From Actinobacillus equuli (GTDB lineage Bacteria; Pseudomonadota; Gammaproteobacteria; Enterobacterales; Pasteurellaceae), in the NCBI RefSeq assembly GCF_900636745.1, contig NZ_LR134310.1, forward strand, positions 1,054,001-1,118,000: 64,000 nt of DNA. Direction: 5' to 3'. Shown in pieces: positions 29,099 to 38,588 of the stretch. The translations under genes and the position numbers were made by a program. Positions within the stretch are counted from its first letter, which is position 1, and every line of letters starts with the position of its first letter. The notes under the pieces were generated by a model. It made no database searches and was not told the DNA's origin. It was given only the letters and a program-made list of their open reading frames with translations.

Positions 29099-29719
29099 TT
29101 AATCATCAGGGAGTTGCCCTACGTGGGCTTGCCACTCACAAGCGGTTATTCTTAAATCGGTAAATACCGCTTTAAATGAGGAATTTTCAGGACTACAGGC
29201 ATAAACACCGAAGTGGATTTTCCCTGTGGCATTTGCCATATGGCAAATTCGCATTTGGCTGAAATTCACGCCGTCTGGCGAACATTCAATACGAAAATCT
29301 TGTCCCCTACGGCTAAGGCGATACCACATTGCTTTTACACTTGCGGGAATTTCTGTGGTTGCCCAATCGGAATAACCTTGATTGGTTACCACCGAACCTA
29401 AATGCTGAAAATCGCCATTTTCATATTCCACCGAGGCTTTGAGCCAATTTTCGCTATCGAGATACATCACCACACCGCATTGGTCAAAGCGGTGTTGGCT
29501 ACCTGAAAAATCCGTTTTTACCACAAAAGAAAAGTACTGCTCTTCCGTGTCGATTTGTAGCATTGGGGCATTATCATTTTTGAAATGATAATAAGTTTTC
29601 TGCCACAAATCGGTGTGCGGTTCGGTGGTGATTTCGATTTTTTCTTCGCTAATGGCATAAAATTTCGGCTTGTTCCACCACGTTAATTTACTGCTCTCAA
29701 ACTGCATTTTCCGGCTCAT
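29099..29719 (-). CDS. DUF1349 family protein
   Basis: A 206-residue soluble protein of the concanavalin-like DUF1349 family, recognised from LTWWNKPKFYAISEEKIEI, the DLWQKTYYHF segment, RFDQCGVVMYLDSENWLKASVEY and MWYRLSRRGQDFRIECSPDG followed by FGVYACSPENSSFKAVF. Family function is poorly known; relatives bind or process carbohydrates by fold analogy only. No signal peptide. The start is uncertain: ATG at 29719 or 29707 are both possible and the upstream TTG at 29725 is unlikely. It sits 15 bases after the lipoprotein gene, and the two together separate glyQ from glyS. Confidence 0.75.
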   Translation of the reverse strand: MSRKMQFESSKLTWWNKPKFYAISEEKIEITTEPHTDLWQKTYYHFKNDNAPMLQIDTEEQYFSFVVKTDFSGSQHRFDQCGVVMYLDSENWLKASVEYENGDFQHLGSVVTNQGYSDWATTEIPASVKAMWYRLSRRGQDFRIECSPDGVNFSQMRICHMANATGKIHFGVYACSPENSSFKAVFTDLRITACEWQAHVGQLPDD

Positions 29720-29734
29720 TTGCAAAATTTAACT

Positions 29735-30445
29735 TTACTTCACTTTACGGCAAGGATTCACCTTACTCATCAATTTATTTTGATTATTCAAAGTACCTTG
29801 ACTAATATCAAATAAATTAAATGAATATTCATAGGTAGTTTTTCTTTGAGATGGTGATATTAAAGACGAACTTTCACCTAAAGTAACAAACAGCTGATAT
29901 TCTCTTCCTTTTTCAGGTATAAATGAAGATGATAAACTAAATAGTTCCTCTGAATCCTTTGCAAATAATGCTAAATAGGCGAATAAACCTGTTCCTTTAG
30001 TTGTTTTTATAAAAAATGTGATTGGTTTATTAGCTTCAACTTCATATTCATAAGAAGAGTAACTTTTAACATTATTAGGCAAAATACGTTTTAATTCACT
30101 AGCGTGTTCTAATGAAATAGAATTCATACCAATAGTTTTTTCTGGATACTCTTTGATCAATAGTGACTCTGTTTTTCCCCACATCGCCCAATCATCGGTG
30201 ATAGAACGAGAAAAAGTAGTATTTACTTTTTTTACTTTGTGTTCATCTAATGTAATGCAAGAATGATTAGGGATAGCAAATACGTTATGTATATTTGTTG
30301 TGATTTTAATTTTTGCTGTATCTTTAGTTGTAGTCACATCGTCTAGAACTTTATCTGTACTAAAGTTTTCCATTTTGGTACAACCAGATAATAGGCTAGC
30401 TCCAATAGCCAACCCAAATAAAGGTATAAACACTTTATTCACCAT
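29735..30445 (-). CDS. Predicted lipoprotein of unknown function
   Basis: A 236-residue protein with a lipoprotein signal, MVNKVFIPLFGLAIGASLLS then GC; the lipobox LLSGC puts the lipid on Cys22. The rest is hydrophilic with no domain I recognise; two further cysteines (HSCIT and NPCRKV) may form a disulfide. The ATG at 30445 has a perfect GGGAGGT 6 bases upstream, better than the extended start at 30460. The gene is clearly AT-richer than its glyQ and glyS neighbours, which suggests acquisition. It begins 42 bases after the glyQ stop. Confidence 0.8.
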   Translation of the reverse strand: MVNKVFIPLFGLAIGASLLSGCTKMENFSTDKVLDDVTTTKDTAKIKITTNIHNVFAIPNHSCITLDEHKVKKVNTTFSRSITDDWAMWGKTESLLIKEYPEKTIGMNSISLEHASELKRILPNNVKSYSSYEYEVEANKPITFFIKTTKGTGLFAYLALFAKDSEELFSLSSSFIPEKGREYQLFVTLGESSSLISPSQRKTTYEYSFNLFDISQGTLNNQNKLMSKVNPCRKVK

Positions 30446-30487
30446 GACACTACCTCCCATCTTTTATGAAATCTCGTTCAAACACAA

Positions 30488-31396
30488 TTACTTCTTACAC
30501 CCTGGAAAACCCAACGCCTCACGGCTTGCATAATACGCTTCTGCCACACCTTTGGTTAAGGTGCGAATGCGTAAGATATAGCGTTGGCGTTCTGTTACCG
30601 AAATCGCTTTGCGAGCGTCTAACATATTGAAGCTGTGTGCCGCTTTTAAAATGCGTTCGTAAGCCGGTAATGGTAACGGTTTTTCGAGAGCTAATAATTC
30701 CGTAGCTTCTTTTTCGTATTGTTCGAACGCTTTGAATAAGAAATCCACATCTGCGTATTCAAAGTTGTAAGTTGATTGTTCTACTTCATTTTGGTGGAAC
30801 ACGTCGCCGTAAGTAGTTTTTCCAAGTGGACCGTCTGACCATACTAAGTCGTACACGCTGTCCACGCCTTGAATATACATTGCTAAACGTTCTAAACCGT
30901 AGGTAACTTCGCCGGTGACCGGTTTACACTCTAAACCGCCAACTTGTTGGAAGTAAGTGAATTGTGTAACTTCCATACCGTTGAGCCACACTTCCCAGCC
31001 TAAGCCCCACGCACCTAACGTTGGGTTTTCCCAGTTGTCTTCCACGAAACGAATATCGTGTTGAGTCGGGTCGAAACCTAACATTTTAAGTGAACCTAAA
31101 TAGAGTTCTTGAATGTTATCCGGAGACGGTTTGATCACCACTTGGAATTGGTAGTAGTGTTGTAAACGGTTTGGGTTTTCGCCATAGCGACCGTCAGTCG
31201 GGCGGCGTGAAGGTTGAACGTAAGCGAATGCCATTGGCTCAGGGCCTAAGGCACGAAGTGCGGTCATCGGGTGAGAAGTACCTGCGCCCACTTCCATATC
31301 AAACGGCTGAACAATAGTGCAACCTACGTTTGCCCAGTAATCTTGTAGGGCTAAAATCATACCTTGGAATGTTTTTACATTAAATTTTGTTGTCAT
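30488..31396 (-). CDS. glyQ: Glycyl-tRNA synthetase alpha subunit
   Basis: Catalytic alpha subunit of the alpha2beta2 enzyme, forming glycyl-adenylate. The 302 residues show [19 protein letters not shown], the class II motif region [40 protein letters not shown] and [20 protein letters not shown]. The frame extends to 31423, but the ATG at 31396 ([10 protein letters not shown]) with AGGAA upstream is the family start. The separation from glyS is noted at that gene. Confidence 0.97.
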   Translation of the reverse strand: MTTKFNVKTFQGMILALQDYWANVGCTIVQPFDMEVGAGTSHPMTALRALGPEPMAFAYVQPSRRPTDGRYGENPNRLQHYYQFQVVIKPSPDNIQELYLGSLKMLGFDPTQHDIRFVEDNWENPTLGAWGLGWEVWLNGMEVTQFTYFQQVGGLECKPVTGEVTYGLERLAMYIQGVDSVYDLVWSDGPLGKTTYGDVFHQNEVEQSTYNFEYADVDFLFKAFEQYEKEATELLALEKPLPLPAYERILKAAHSFNMLDARKAISVTERQRYILRIRTLTKGVAEAYYASREALGFPGCKK

Positions 31397-31508
31397 TTTG
31401 CTATTCCTAAAAAATTCGTTCAAAAATACTGGTTATTATAGCCTGTAAGCGGTCGAATTTTGGAAATTTTTTGCAAATTTCTTTCCGAATAATAATAGTT
31501 ATTATTTT

Positions 31509-31551
31509 ATGACTTATATCAACATGGCTTTAAGCCTATTTTTGTTAAAAT
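31509..31551 (+). promoter_or_regulatory. FNR-like box and promoter of the TMAO/sulfoxide reductase operon
   Basis: ATGACTTATATCAA at 31509-31522 matches the FNR consensus TTGATNNNNATCAA at 8 of 10 positions. A -10 box TAAAAT lies at 31546-31551. The site centre would be about 42 bases upstream of the expected start, the classical position for FNR activation. This fits an anaerobic respiratory operon. Regulation is inferred. Confidence 0.65.
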
Positions 31552-31587
31552 AGCTGAATAATTAAACATTATCCTCCGAGGTTTTCT

Positions 31588-32208
31588 ATGAAATCTGTTT
31601 GGCTGCTTGGCGTAAGTTTGCTGACATTCTGTTCTGCAAGTTTCGCCCAAAATTCAACCGCTTACACTCCCTCCGAATTAGCCCTTTTCGCTGACGAATC
31701 ACTCAAGCAATCCATTGGGCAACTTGAAGCCGGTGTGCCGATTAAACTATTGCAATCCAAACAAAATGCCTCGCAAATTGAGTTGGAAATGTGGCGTAAA
31801 ACCAAAGGTTTCGGTCGCATTTGGTATAACCAATTTTCTAAACAAATTACCGATGCGGTAATGGATAAAGACTTTATGCAAAATAACCCTACGTTTGAAG
31901 TGCTTGAGAAGAAAGAAGATCCGCTTACCGGTTTAGTGTGGCAGAAAGTCAAACTACAAGCGTGGGTAAAAAATTCTAAATTTACCGACAGCCTGACCGA
32001 TTTTTGGGCAAATGCGGAACAAACCTTCAAGACCGAATGTAGCGTTTGCCACAAGCAACGTGATACCAAAATGCACGATGCGAATGAATGGGTTGCCGTA
32101 TTTAACGGTATGGTTGGTTTTACCGATATGGACGATCCGACCCGTAAACAGGTGCTACGCTATTTGCAAATGCACGCCTCAGACAGCCAACCGAAAGCCG
32201 CTAAATAA
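31588..32208 (+). CDS. Monoheme c-type cytochrome, TorC/TorY C-terminal domain type
   Basis: A 206-residue periplasmic protein with a signal peptide (MKSVWLLGVSLLTFCSASFA) and a single heme-binding motif CSVCH near residue 152. The stretch YTPSELALFADESLKQSI and the ending VLRYLQMHASDSQ match the C-terminal monoheme domain of the pentaheme quinol oxidases TorC and TorY. The N-terminal membrane-anchored tetraheme domain of those proteins is absent. It lies 9 bases before the molybdoenzyme gene, to which it should pass electrons; the quinol-oxidising partner is not in the window. Confidence 0.85.
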   Translation: MKSVWLLGVSLLTFCSASFAQNSTAYTPSELALFADESLKQSIGQLEAGVPIKLLQSKQNASQIELEMWRKTKGFGRIWYNQFSKQITDAVMDKDFMQNNPTFEVLEKKEDPLTGLVWQKVKLQAWVKNSKFTDSLTDFWANAEQTFKTECSVCHKQRDTKMHDANEWVAVFNGMVGFTDMDDPTRKQVLRYLQMHASDSQPKAAK

Positions 32209-32217
32209 GGAGTTTGT

Positions 32218-34701
32218 ATGTCATCATCACTTTCAACTTCACGCCGTCAATTTTTAAAAAATATATCGCTGATGGCGGCTTCTATGGCGATGCCGAATTT
32301 CCTTGTGCCGAGAGCAAATGCCGAGGCTTCACAAGCGGTCGAAAACGGCTGGAAAATTACCGGTGCGCAATGGGGGGCGGTGCGAGCTAAAATTGAAAAC
32401 GGTCGCATTGCCGAAATTAAGCCGTTCGAGCTGGATAAACACCCGACCGAAATGATTAACGGCATCAAAGACTTGGTGTACGGTGAAGCACGTATTCGTT
32501 ATCCGATGGTGCGTTTGGATTGGCTCAAAAACCGCCACAACAGCAATAAAACACAACGTGGCGATAACCGTTTTGTGCGTGTCAGTTGGGACGAAGCGCT
32601 TGACCTTTTCTATGAAGAACTTGAGCGTATTCAGCAAAATTACGGCCCTTGGGCATTACATACCGCCAATGTCGGCTGGCGTTCTTCCGGTCAATTCCAT
32701 AGTTGCGGTAACCATATGATCCGTGCAATTGCGATGCACGGCTCGAGTGTTGGCACTGTCGGTGATTACTCCACCGGTGCGGGGCAAACCATTTTGCCTT
32801 ATGTGTTAGGCTCAACCGAAGTGTATTCACAAGGGACATCGTGGGAAGTCATTCTTAAAGAAACCGAGAATTTAATTTTCTGGGCAAGCGATCCGGTCAA
32901 AAACTTACAAGTCGGCTGGAACTGCGAAACGCACGAATCTTACGGCTACTTAGAACAGCTTAAACAGAAAGTGACGGAACAAAAAATCAATGTCATTAGC
33001 ATTGATCCGGTGAAAAGCAAAACGCAAAACTTCCTTGGTTGTAAACAGCTTTATATCAATCCGCAAACGGACGTGCCGTTTATGTTGGCGATTGCTCACA
33101 CCTTGTATCGTGAGAATTTATACGACAAAGCGTTTATTGATATGTATACGCTCGGTTTTGAGCAATTTGTGCCTTACTTACTCGGCGAAACCGAAGACAA
33201 AATTGAGAAAACCGCCGAATGGGCGGCATCGATTTGCGGTATTGAAGCGGAAGAAATCCGTAAATTTGCCCGCATGTTAGCCGGCAAACGTACCCAACTG
33301 ATTTTCGGTTGGGCGATTCAACGCCAACAACACGGTGAACAGCCTTACTGGATGGGCGCGGTTTTAGCCGCTATGCTCGGACAAATTGGGCTTGCCGGCG
33401 GTGGTATCAGTTATGCACACCATTACAGCTCTATCGGTGTATCTAGTTCCGGTGCGGCAATGCCGGGATCCTTCCCGTCTAATTTAGACGAAGGACAAAC
33501 CGCTAAATATACCAATAAAGATTACCAAGGTTATAGTGAGGTGATTCCTGTTGCTCGTACTACCGATTCTTTACTTCACTCAGGTGAAACCATTGATTAC
33601 AACGGCAGAAAAATTACCTATGCACCGTATAAAATGGCAATTTTCTCCGGTTGTAACCAATGGAGCCGCCAATCCGATTTGAATAAGATGAAACGAGCCT
33701 TCCAAAAATTGGAAACCGTGGTATCGATTAACTATAGCTGGACGGCAACCTGTCGTTTCTCCGATATTGTTTTACCGGCTTGTACGCCGTTTGAACGTAA
33801 CGATATTGATGCCTACGGTTCTTACAGCAACCGAGGTGTTTTAGCGATGCAAAAATTGGTTGAGCCGTTATATGAGTCTCGTCCTGATTTTGAAATTTTC
33901 AAAGACTTATGTCGCCGATTCGGCAAAGAAAAAGAATATTGCCGAGGCATGGACGAAATGGCGTGGTTAGAACGTTTATACAAAGATTGTCGCAATGAAA
34001 ACCGTGGCAAATTTGCTATGCCGTCTTTCGCTGAATTTTGGCAAAAAGGTTACGTGCTGTTCCCAGAGGGTAAACCTTGGGTTCGTCACGCCGATTTCCG
34101 TGAAGATCCGGAATTACACGCACTCGGCACACCTTCCGGCTTTATCGAAATATTTAGCCGTAAAATAGCGAGTTTCGGTTATGCCGACTGTAAAGGCCAC
34201 CCGATGTGGTTTGAAAAAGCGGAACGTTCGCACGGTGGGCCGAAATCGGATAAATATCCGTTCTGGCTACAATCCGTGCATCCGGATAAACGCTTACATT
34301 CACAACTGTGTGAAGCCAAATCGTTACGTGAAACCTACAGTGTGCAAGGACGAGAACCGTTTTATATGAACCCGCAAGACGCAGAAAAGTTAGGCATTAA
34401 AGACGGCGATTTAGTGCGTGTCTATAACGAACGTGGGCAAGTGCTGGTCGGCGCGGTATTATCCGATAACTTCCCAAGCGGTGTAGTGCGTTTACAAGAA
34501 GGAGCTTGGTTCTCACCGCTTGATGAAAGTGTGGGTGCAATTGATACTTACGGCTGCCCGAATACGCTAACACTCGATATCGGCGCTTCAAGTTTATCGC
34601 AAGCAACGTCTGTCAGTACTTGTTTAGTGAATGTGGAAAAATGGCAAGGCGATGCACCGGCAGCGAACGGTTTCAGCGGCCCGACAGAGGTAACTCGTTA
34701 A
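32218..34701 (+). CDS. torZ: TorZ/BisC-type molybdopterin N- or S-oxide reductase
   Basis: Periplasmic bis-MGD molybdoenzyme of the DMSO reductase family, 827 residues. The twin-arginine signal SRRQFLKN is at residues 8-15 with processing near ANAEA. The N-terminal catalytic part has [36 protein letters not shown] and GDYSTGAGQ, where Ser185 is the expected Mo ligand. No iron-sulfur Cys motif is seen at the N terminus, as in TorA, TorZ and BisC. Substrate could be trimethylamine oxide, methionine sulfoxide or biotin sulfoxide; a Haemophilus relative (MtsZ) acts on methionine sulfoxide. torD overlaps the stop by one base. Confidence 0.9.
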   Translation: MSSSLSTSRRQFLKNISLMAASMAMPNFLVPRANAEASQAVENGWKITGAQWGAVRAKIENGRIAEIKPFELDKHPTEMINGIKDLVYGEARIRYPMVRLDWLKNRHNSNKTQRGDNRFVRVSWDEALDLFYEELERIQQNYGPWALHTANVGWRSSGQFHSCGNHMIRAIAMHGSSVGTVGDYSTGAGQTILPYVLGSTEVYSQGTSWEVILKETENLIFWASDPVKNLQVGWNCETHESYGYLEQLKQKVTEQKINVISIDPVKSKTQNFLGCKQLYINPQTDVPFMLAIAHTLYRENLYDKAFIDMYTLGFEQFVPYLLGETEDKIEKTAEWAASICGIEAEEIRKFARMLAGKRTQLIFGWAIQRQQHGEQPYWMGAVLAAMLGQIGLAGGGISYAHHYSSIGVSSSGAAMPGSFPSNLDEGQTAKYTNKDYQGYSEVIPVARTTDSLLHSGETIDYNGRKITYAPYKMAIFSGCNQWSRQSDLNKMKRAFQKLETVVSINYSWTATCRFSDIVLPACTPFERNDIDAYGSYSNRGVLAMQKLVEPLYESRPDFEIFKDLCRRFGKEKEYCRGMDEMAWLERLYKDCRNENRGKFAMPSFAEFWQKGYVLFPEGKPWVRHADFREDPELHALGTPSGFIEIFSRKIASFGYADCKGHPMWFEKAERSHGGPKSDKYPFWLQSVHPDKRLHSQLCEAKSLRETYSVQGREPFYMNPQDAEKLGIKDGDLVRVYNERGQVLVGAVLSDNFPSGVVRLQEGAWFSPLDESVGAIDTYGCPNTLTLDIGASSLSQATSVSTCLVNVEKWQGDAPAANGFSGPTEVTR

Positions 34702-35300
34702 TGGCACACTCGCAATTACTCAGTTCGGAAGAACGACTATTCTGTTACCGTTGGTTTCATTCGTTACTCGCCAAAGAACTATCGGAACTGCAGTTACAGG
34801 CATTACAAGCGGGTCAATTTGCCTCATTTTTTGCATTTTTTGCCGAGCTTGGCTTTCAGCCACAGGTTGCCGACTTGCAAAATGAATTGGCAAAATTGAC
34901 CGCTTACGATTCACCTCGCTTAGAACTGGCGGCGGATTTTGCGCAATGCTTTTTATTGGAGGGCAAATTAAGTGCGCTCCCGTACGCCTCTTACTATTTG
35001 GATGAACGGGATCTCAGTGAGAATCTTGCGGTAATGGATCAATGGCTAACGAAATTTCAGCTTAAAATCAATCGGTTACATAATGAACCGAGCGATCACC
35101 TCTGTATTTATTTAGAAGTGTTGATCAAACTGATTGAAACGGAACAGCCTAGCCAAATTCAGCAACAATTTATCCGACAACAATTACTCAGCTGGCTACC
35201 GCAATGGGCGGAGAAAACCGCCCAAATTCACAGTAGTACCGTGTTTTATCAAATAATTAGCAATTTTTTGTACGGTTTTCTACAACAAGATATTGCTTAA
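34701..35300 (+). CDS. torD: TorD-family molybdoenzyme chaperone
   Basis: Cytoplasmic chaperone that guards the reductase before cofactor insertion and Tat export. The 199-residue, helix-rich protein has RLFCYRWFHSLLAKELSELQ at the start and DERDLSENLAVMDQWL plus NEPSDHLCIYLEVLIKLIE in the middle, the E-P-x-D-H motif being the hallmark of TorD/DmsD proteins. The frame is open to 34620 inside torZ, but the ATG at 34701, overlapping the torZ stop as TAATG, with CAGAGG upstream, is the start. Tight overlap supports co-translation. Confidence 0.92.
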   Translation: MAHSQLLSSEERLFCYRWFHSLLAKELSELQLQALQAGQFASFFAFFAELGFQPQVADLQNELAKLTAYDSPRLELAADFAQCFLLEGKLSALPYASYYLDERDLSENLAVMDQWLTKFQLKINRLHNEPSDHLCIYLEVLIKLIETEQPSQIQQQFIRQQLLSWLPQWAEKTAQIHSSTVFYQIISNFLYGFLQQDIA

Positions 35301-35307
35301 CCACAAA

Positions 35308-35340
35308 GCTTAATGGACACTGATTTGGTGTCCGTTAAGC
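35308..35340. terminator. Hairpin between the convergent torD and ATP-grasp genes
   Basis: GCTTAA and GGACAC pair with GTGTCC and TTAAGC across a loop of seven bases, with one mismatch in the stem. It lies 8 bases after torD and 3 bases from the stop of the opposite gene. T-runs are weak, so termination efficiency is uncertain. Confidence 0.6.
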
Positions 35341-35342
35341 GG

Positions 35343-36194
35343 TCAAATTTCTGTTATTTTTTGCATAAGTACCTGTGCAAATCGTGCCGATGCTTGCGGA
35401 TCCGTATGCAGGTACAATGCCGGTTCGATCAATTCCAATTCATTCAGCAAAAATCGATCACCAATAATCGTACCATCCACCCGTGCATAGCTTGGTATTT
35501 CAGGCAATCTCATCAAAACATCTCGTGCTTGTCGAATAATATTTTGTGGAGGAACTACTGGTAAGATTGCTACACCGTAAGCTGAATTTGCCCGCCATTC
35601 GCCTTTGGGCGGTTGGCGTCTTACCGCATGACTAAACTCACCGGCAAAGAAAATCAAACTGGTTTCGCCATACTCCGCCACTTCCGCAATATAGGGTTGT
35701 AACACGATTTGTTGCCCCGAATAGAGGCTAAAATCCGGTATCGGTTGATCCGCTTGCCATTTGATGACCGCATTACCGCTCTGCCCGATCGCCGGTTTGA
35801 TCACCACAACTTGTCCGTTTTGGTGATACGACTGACAAGCGGTCTGAATTTGAGTGGGATCCGCCAATAACAGTTGGCTCGGAATCACATCTACGCCCAT
35901 TTGCTGTAAATCCAGTAAATAGCTTTTGTGCATATTCCAATCCATTAACCAAACGGAATTTGCAAATTTTTGCCCGAATTCGACCGCTTGTTGCAGCCAT
36001 TCGCGGAAGCGTTCCGGCTGTTGGGCATAATCCCACGCGCAAAGCGGTAAGATAACATCGGCTTGCGGCTGATTTTGCCAACAATCCACTTTCACTTGCA
36101 GTCCGTTAGCCTGTAGTAAGCGAACCAGTGGTTGTAAATTCTCGGGAAGATTGGGGTAAGTTTGGCAGGTAGTAATGGCTATCGAATGTGACAT
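35343..36194 (-). CDS. ATP-grasp enzyme, RimK/glutathione synthetase-like
   Basis: A 283-residue soluble protein with ATP-grasp features: VVVIKPAIGQSGNAVIKW (ATP-binding lysine, residues ~150-167), GQQIVLQPYI, the acidic ending YARVDGTIIGDRF and the metal-binding LLNELELIEPALYL. ATP-grasp ligases join a carboxylate to an amine or thiol; the substrate is unknown. I recall such proteins annotated as RimK-like. It is the last gene after a metal-uptake operon on the same strand with a 55-base gap, so co-transcription is possible. Why a ligase is there is unclear; it may be a bystander. Confidence 0.75.
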   Translation of the reverse strand: MSHSIAITTCQTYPNLPENLQPLVRLLQANGLQVKVDCWQNQPQADVILPLCAWDYAQQPERFREWLQQAVEFGQKFANSVWLMDWNMHKSYLLDLQQMGVDVIPSQLLLADPTQIQTACQSYHQNGQVVVIKPAIGQSGNAVIKWQADQPIPDFSLYSGQQIVLQPYIAEVAEYGETSLIFFAGEFSHAVRRQPPKGEWRANSAYGVAILPVVPPQNIIRQARDVLMRLPEIPSYARVDGTIIGDRFLLNELELIEPALYLHTDPQASARFAQVLMQKITEI

Positions 36195-36249
36195 AAGCGG
36201 CTCAAAAAAGGCAAGTGAGCCAAAGCCCGCTTGCCACTAAATTGATGGG

Positions 36250-37356
36250 TTATTTTAACTTAATAAAAAATGTGCCTTGCGGTACAACTGGCAAATATTG
36301 GCGGTGGAAATCCAAATAGGTTTTCTCCGGATCAATATCTTTAAACTGTTCCGGATAAAGCGTTTTCGCCATAAATTGCGCACTGGCTAAGTCGGTAATA
36401 GAACGAGACGCTGTGTGATAAATACCGTACACATTGCCTTTTTTCACCGCCGGTACGTTCGACCAGCCGGCACGCTGAGTAAAACCGGCGAGTCGTTTTT
36501 GCGCATCCGCTTCACTGATATTAATCCCCATCGCCATAATTTCGGCATTTTTATCGGTGCCCATTTCCGTACCGGAAATAATCACCACCTCCGGATTAGA
36601 CGCTAAGAATTGTTCCGGATTAATCGGCCCCCAGTTTTCAATAAACGGTGCGGCAATATTGTCGCCACCAACCGTATTCGCAATCGCTCCCCACATATTT
36701 TTACCGAAAGTGAAGCTATATTCCGCCGGACCTTTGTTGCCGAATTCAACGTAAATTTTCGGTGGTTTTTGACCGCTTGCCGCTACACGTTGTTGGATCG
36801 CTTTAATTCCTTGTTCATATTCGTTGGCGATCTGATTTGCACGTGTTTCCGTGCCAGCGAGTTGTCCGAAAAGTTGGATACTTTTCGTGTGTTTCTCTAC
36901 GGTTTGCGCATTAAAATCCACCACAACAATCGGAATCCCGGCTTGTTCGATACGAGGAATATCAGCGGCAATCGTTTGATATTGCCAATCAGCTAACACC
37001 AATACGTCCGGTTTTAACGCTAAGGTTTTTTCTAGCGAGAATGTACCAGTATTGATATTACCGATATCTGCCATTTCCGTTAAATTCGGTAATGCTTTAT
37101 TAAATAAAGTCCAGCTACCGGGGTTAAATTTTTCCCAAAACTCACGCGAAATACCGACAACATTTTTAAAATTCTCCGAACCGGTTGCGGCAATATAATC
37201 CGGATAATAAAAACCAAGCACAATACGTTTCGCCGGTACATCAACTTTCACTTGGCGATCCAATACGTCTTGTAACACTTTTACTTCCGCTTGCGCCGAA
37301 ACTCCGGCAAATAGTAACGTGCTGGCAATAAGATGTTTAAAATACTGCTTTTTCAT
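36250..37356 (-). CDS. Periplasmic metal/siderophore ABC transporter binding protein, paralogue 2
   Basis: A 368-residue TroA/FepB-fold binding protein with signal peptide (MKKQYFKHLIASTLLFAGVS, cleavage after AQA). It has AKRIVLGFYYPDYIAATG, LKPDVLVLADWQ, IPIVVVDFNAQTVEKH, the YVEFGNKGPAEYSFTFGK stretch and ends VPQGTFFIKLK. It is clearly paralogous over its full length to the product at 39629-40744. Substrate likely an iron chelate or other metal complex; unproven. It is the fifth gene of the operon, just 8 bases after the pseudoazurin gene. Confidence 0.85.
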   Translation of the reverse strand: MKKQYFKHLIASTLLFAGVSAQAEVKVLQDVLDRQVKVDVPAKRIVLGFYYPDYIAATGSENFKNVVGISREFWEKFNPGSWTLFNKALPNLTEMADIGNINTGTFSLEKTLALKPDVLVLADWQYQTIAADIPRIEQAGIPIVVVDFNAQTVEKHTKSIQLFGQLAGTETRANQIANEYEQGIKAIQQRVAASGQKPPKIYVEFGNKGPAEYSFTFGKNMWGAIANTVGGDNIAAPFIENWGPINPEQFLASNPEVVIISGTEMGTDKNAEIMAMGINISEADAQKRLAGFTQRAGWSNVPAVKKGNVYGIYHTASRSITDLASAQFMAKTLYPEQFKDIDPEKTYLDFHRQYLPVVPQGTFFIKLK

Positions 37357-37364
37357 TGTAATCC

Positions 37365-37796
37365 TTATTTCACTTGCTCGAGATATTCAAATAAACGGCC
37401 TTTATGCTCTGTGGTACGCTTTTCAATTTTCTCAACTTCTTTGGTCGCATTTTCTAAATTGGTCGGTTTGCCTACTTGGATAATACCGCTCATATTCATC
37501 ATACGATGTGGAGGGCAAACATATACGTAAACCCCTTCATGGGTAAGCGTTAAACTAAATTGTTCATCTTCTTTCGAGAGGAATTTCTCTGCGCCTTCCG
37601 GCACTGCTTTACTTTGCACCCAATGACCTTTATTAGTCGGCACGAAAGTTACCGTATCGCCAACTTCCGCTTTTAAAAAGCCCGGTTCAAACACCATACC
37701 ACCGTCTTTACCGTTATCTAACATTTTAACTTCGTGATCTGCAGCCAACACAGCGCCTGAAAAAGCGAGTAAGGTTGCTAATAATACTTTTTTCAT
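37365..37796 (-). CDS. Pseudoazurin-like blue copper protein
   Basis: A 143-residue periplasmic cupredoxin with signal peptide (MKKVLLATLLAFSGAVLA). The type 1 copper ligands are all in place: His58 in NKGHW, Cys94 and His97 in YVCPPHRMMNM, and Met102, with the C-X2-H-X4-M spacing of pseudoazurin. A charged helical tail follows from residue 110. Pseudoazurins usually donate electrons to nitrite reductase or accept them in denitrification; here it lies inside an apparent iron-uptake operon, between ATPase and second binding protein genes. Its partner is unknown. Confidence 0.9.
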   Translation of the reverse strand: MKKVLLATLLAFSGAVLAADHEVKMLDNGKDGGMVFEPGFLKAEVGDTVTFVPTNKGHWVQSKAVPEGAEKFLSKEDEQFSLTLTHEGVYVYVCPPHRMMNMSGIIQVGKPTNLENATKEVEKIEKRTTEHKGRLFEYLEQVK

Positions 37797-37805
37797 TTTT
37801 TACTC

Positions 37806-38573
37806 CTAATGCGAATGACGTAACGGACGAATCACCGGTTGTCCGGTACTGTCATATAAAATTTCAATCTCAACGTTATACAACTGACGAATAAGATCAG
37901 CCTGTAACACTTGTTTTGCGTCACCGAAAGCTTGTAATTTACCGTTACCCAATAAAATCACCTGATCAGAAAATTGTGCGGCAAGGCTCAGGTCATGCAA
38001 TACCATGATCGTAATCAGATTATTTTGTTGCGTATATTGGCAAACGTGTTCCAATAAATTGATTTGGTGGTGCATATCCAACGCACTGACCGGTTCATCC
38101 AACAATAAGATTTCCGGCTGACGCAATAATACTTGGGCAAACATCACCATTTGTCGCTGTCCGCCACTTAGCTGCATGACATCTTGATGAGCGAGATGTG
38201 CAATGCCGAGTTTCTGCATAATGGTGGCGACTTCGGTCAACAACTCGTCACTCACATGCATATTTAGTGCATCCATTCTGCCGAGTAAAATCACTTCTAA
38301 TGCGGTCAACGATGCGTCAACTTGTGTATCTTGCGGCATATAGCCGATACGTTTACGCCATGCCGAAATAGCTCGTTTATTCAGTGTCTGATCCGCATAA
38401 TGAATTTGCCCTTTACAGCCGATTTCACCAAAAATCGTTTTTAATAGTGAGGATTTGCCCGCCCCATTTGGGCCCAATACTGTATAGACTTTGCCCTTTT
38501 CGAGCGATAAATCTAATTGGTCGGCAATAACAAGCGAGCCTCGCTTAATATGTACATTTGCAAGTTTTAACAT
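37806..38573 (-). CDS. ABC transporter ATP-binding protein, FecE/FepC type
   Basis: A 255-residue ATPase of the iron-complex/cobalamin family. Walker A is LGPNGAGKSSLLK near residue 34, the signature LSGGQRQMVMFAQ near 139, Walker B ILLLDEP directly after, and the switch His in VLHDLSLAAQF. The middle SALDMHHQINLLEHV is typical of FecE-like proteins. It lies 15 bases downstream of the permease gene and 9 bases before pseudoazurin. Confidence 0.95.
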   Translation of the reverse strand: MLKLANVHIKRGSLVIADQLDLSLEKGKVYTVLGPNGAGKSSLLKTIFGEIGCKGQIHYADQTLNKRAISAWRKRIGYMPQDTQVDASLTALEVILLGRMDALNMHVSDELLTEVATIMQKLGIAHLAHQDVMQLSGGQRQMVMFAQVLLRQPEILLLDEPVSALDMHHQINLLEHVCQYTQQNNLITIMVLHDLSLAAQFSDQVILLGNGKLQAFGDAKQVLQADLIRQLYNVEIEILYDSTGQPVIRPLRHSH

Positions 38574-38588
38574 AAATTCTACCGCTTG

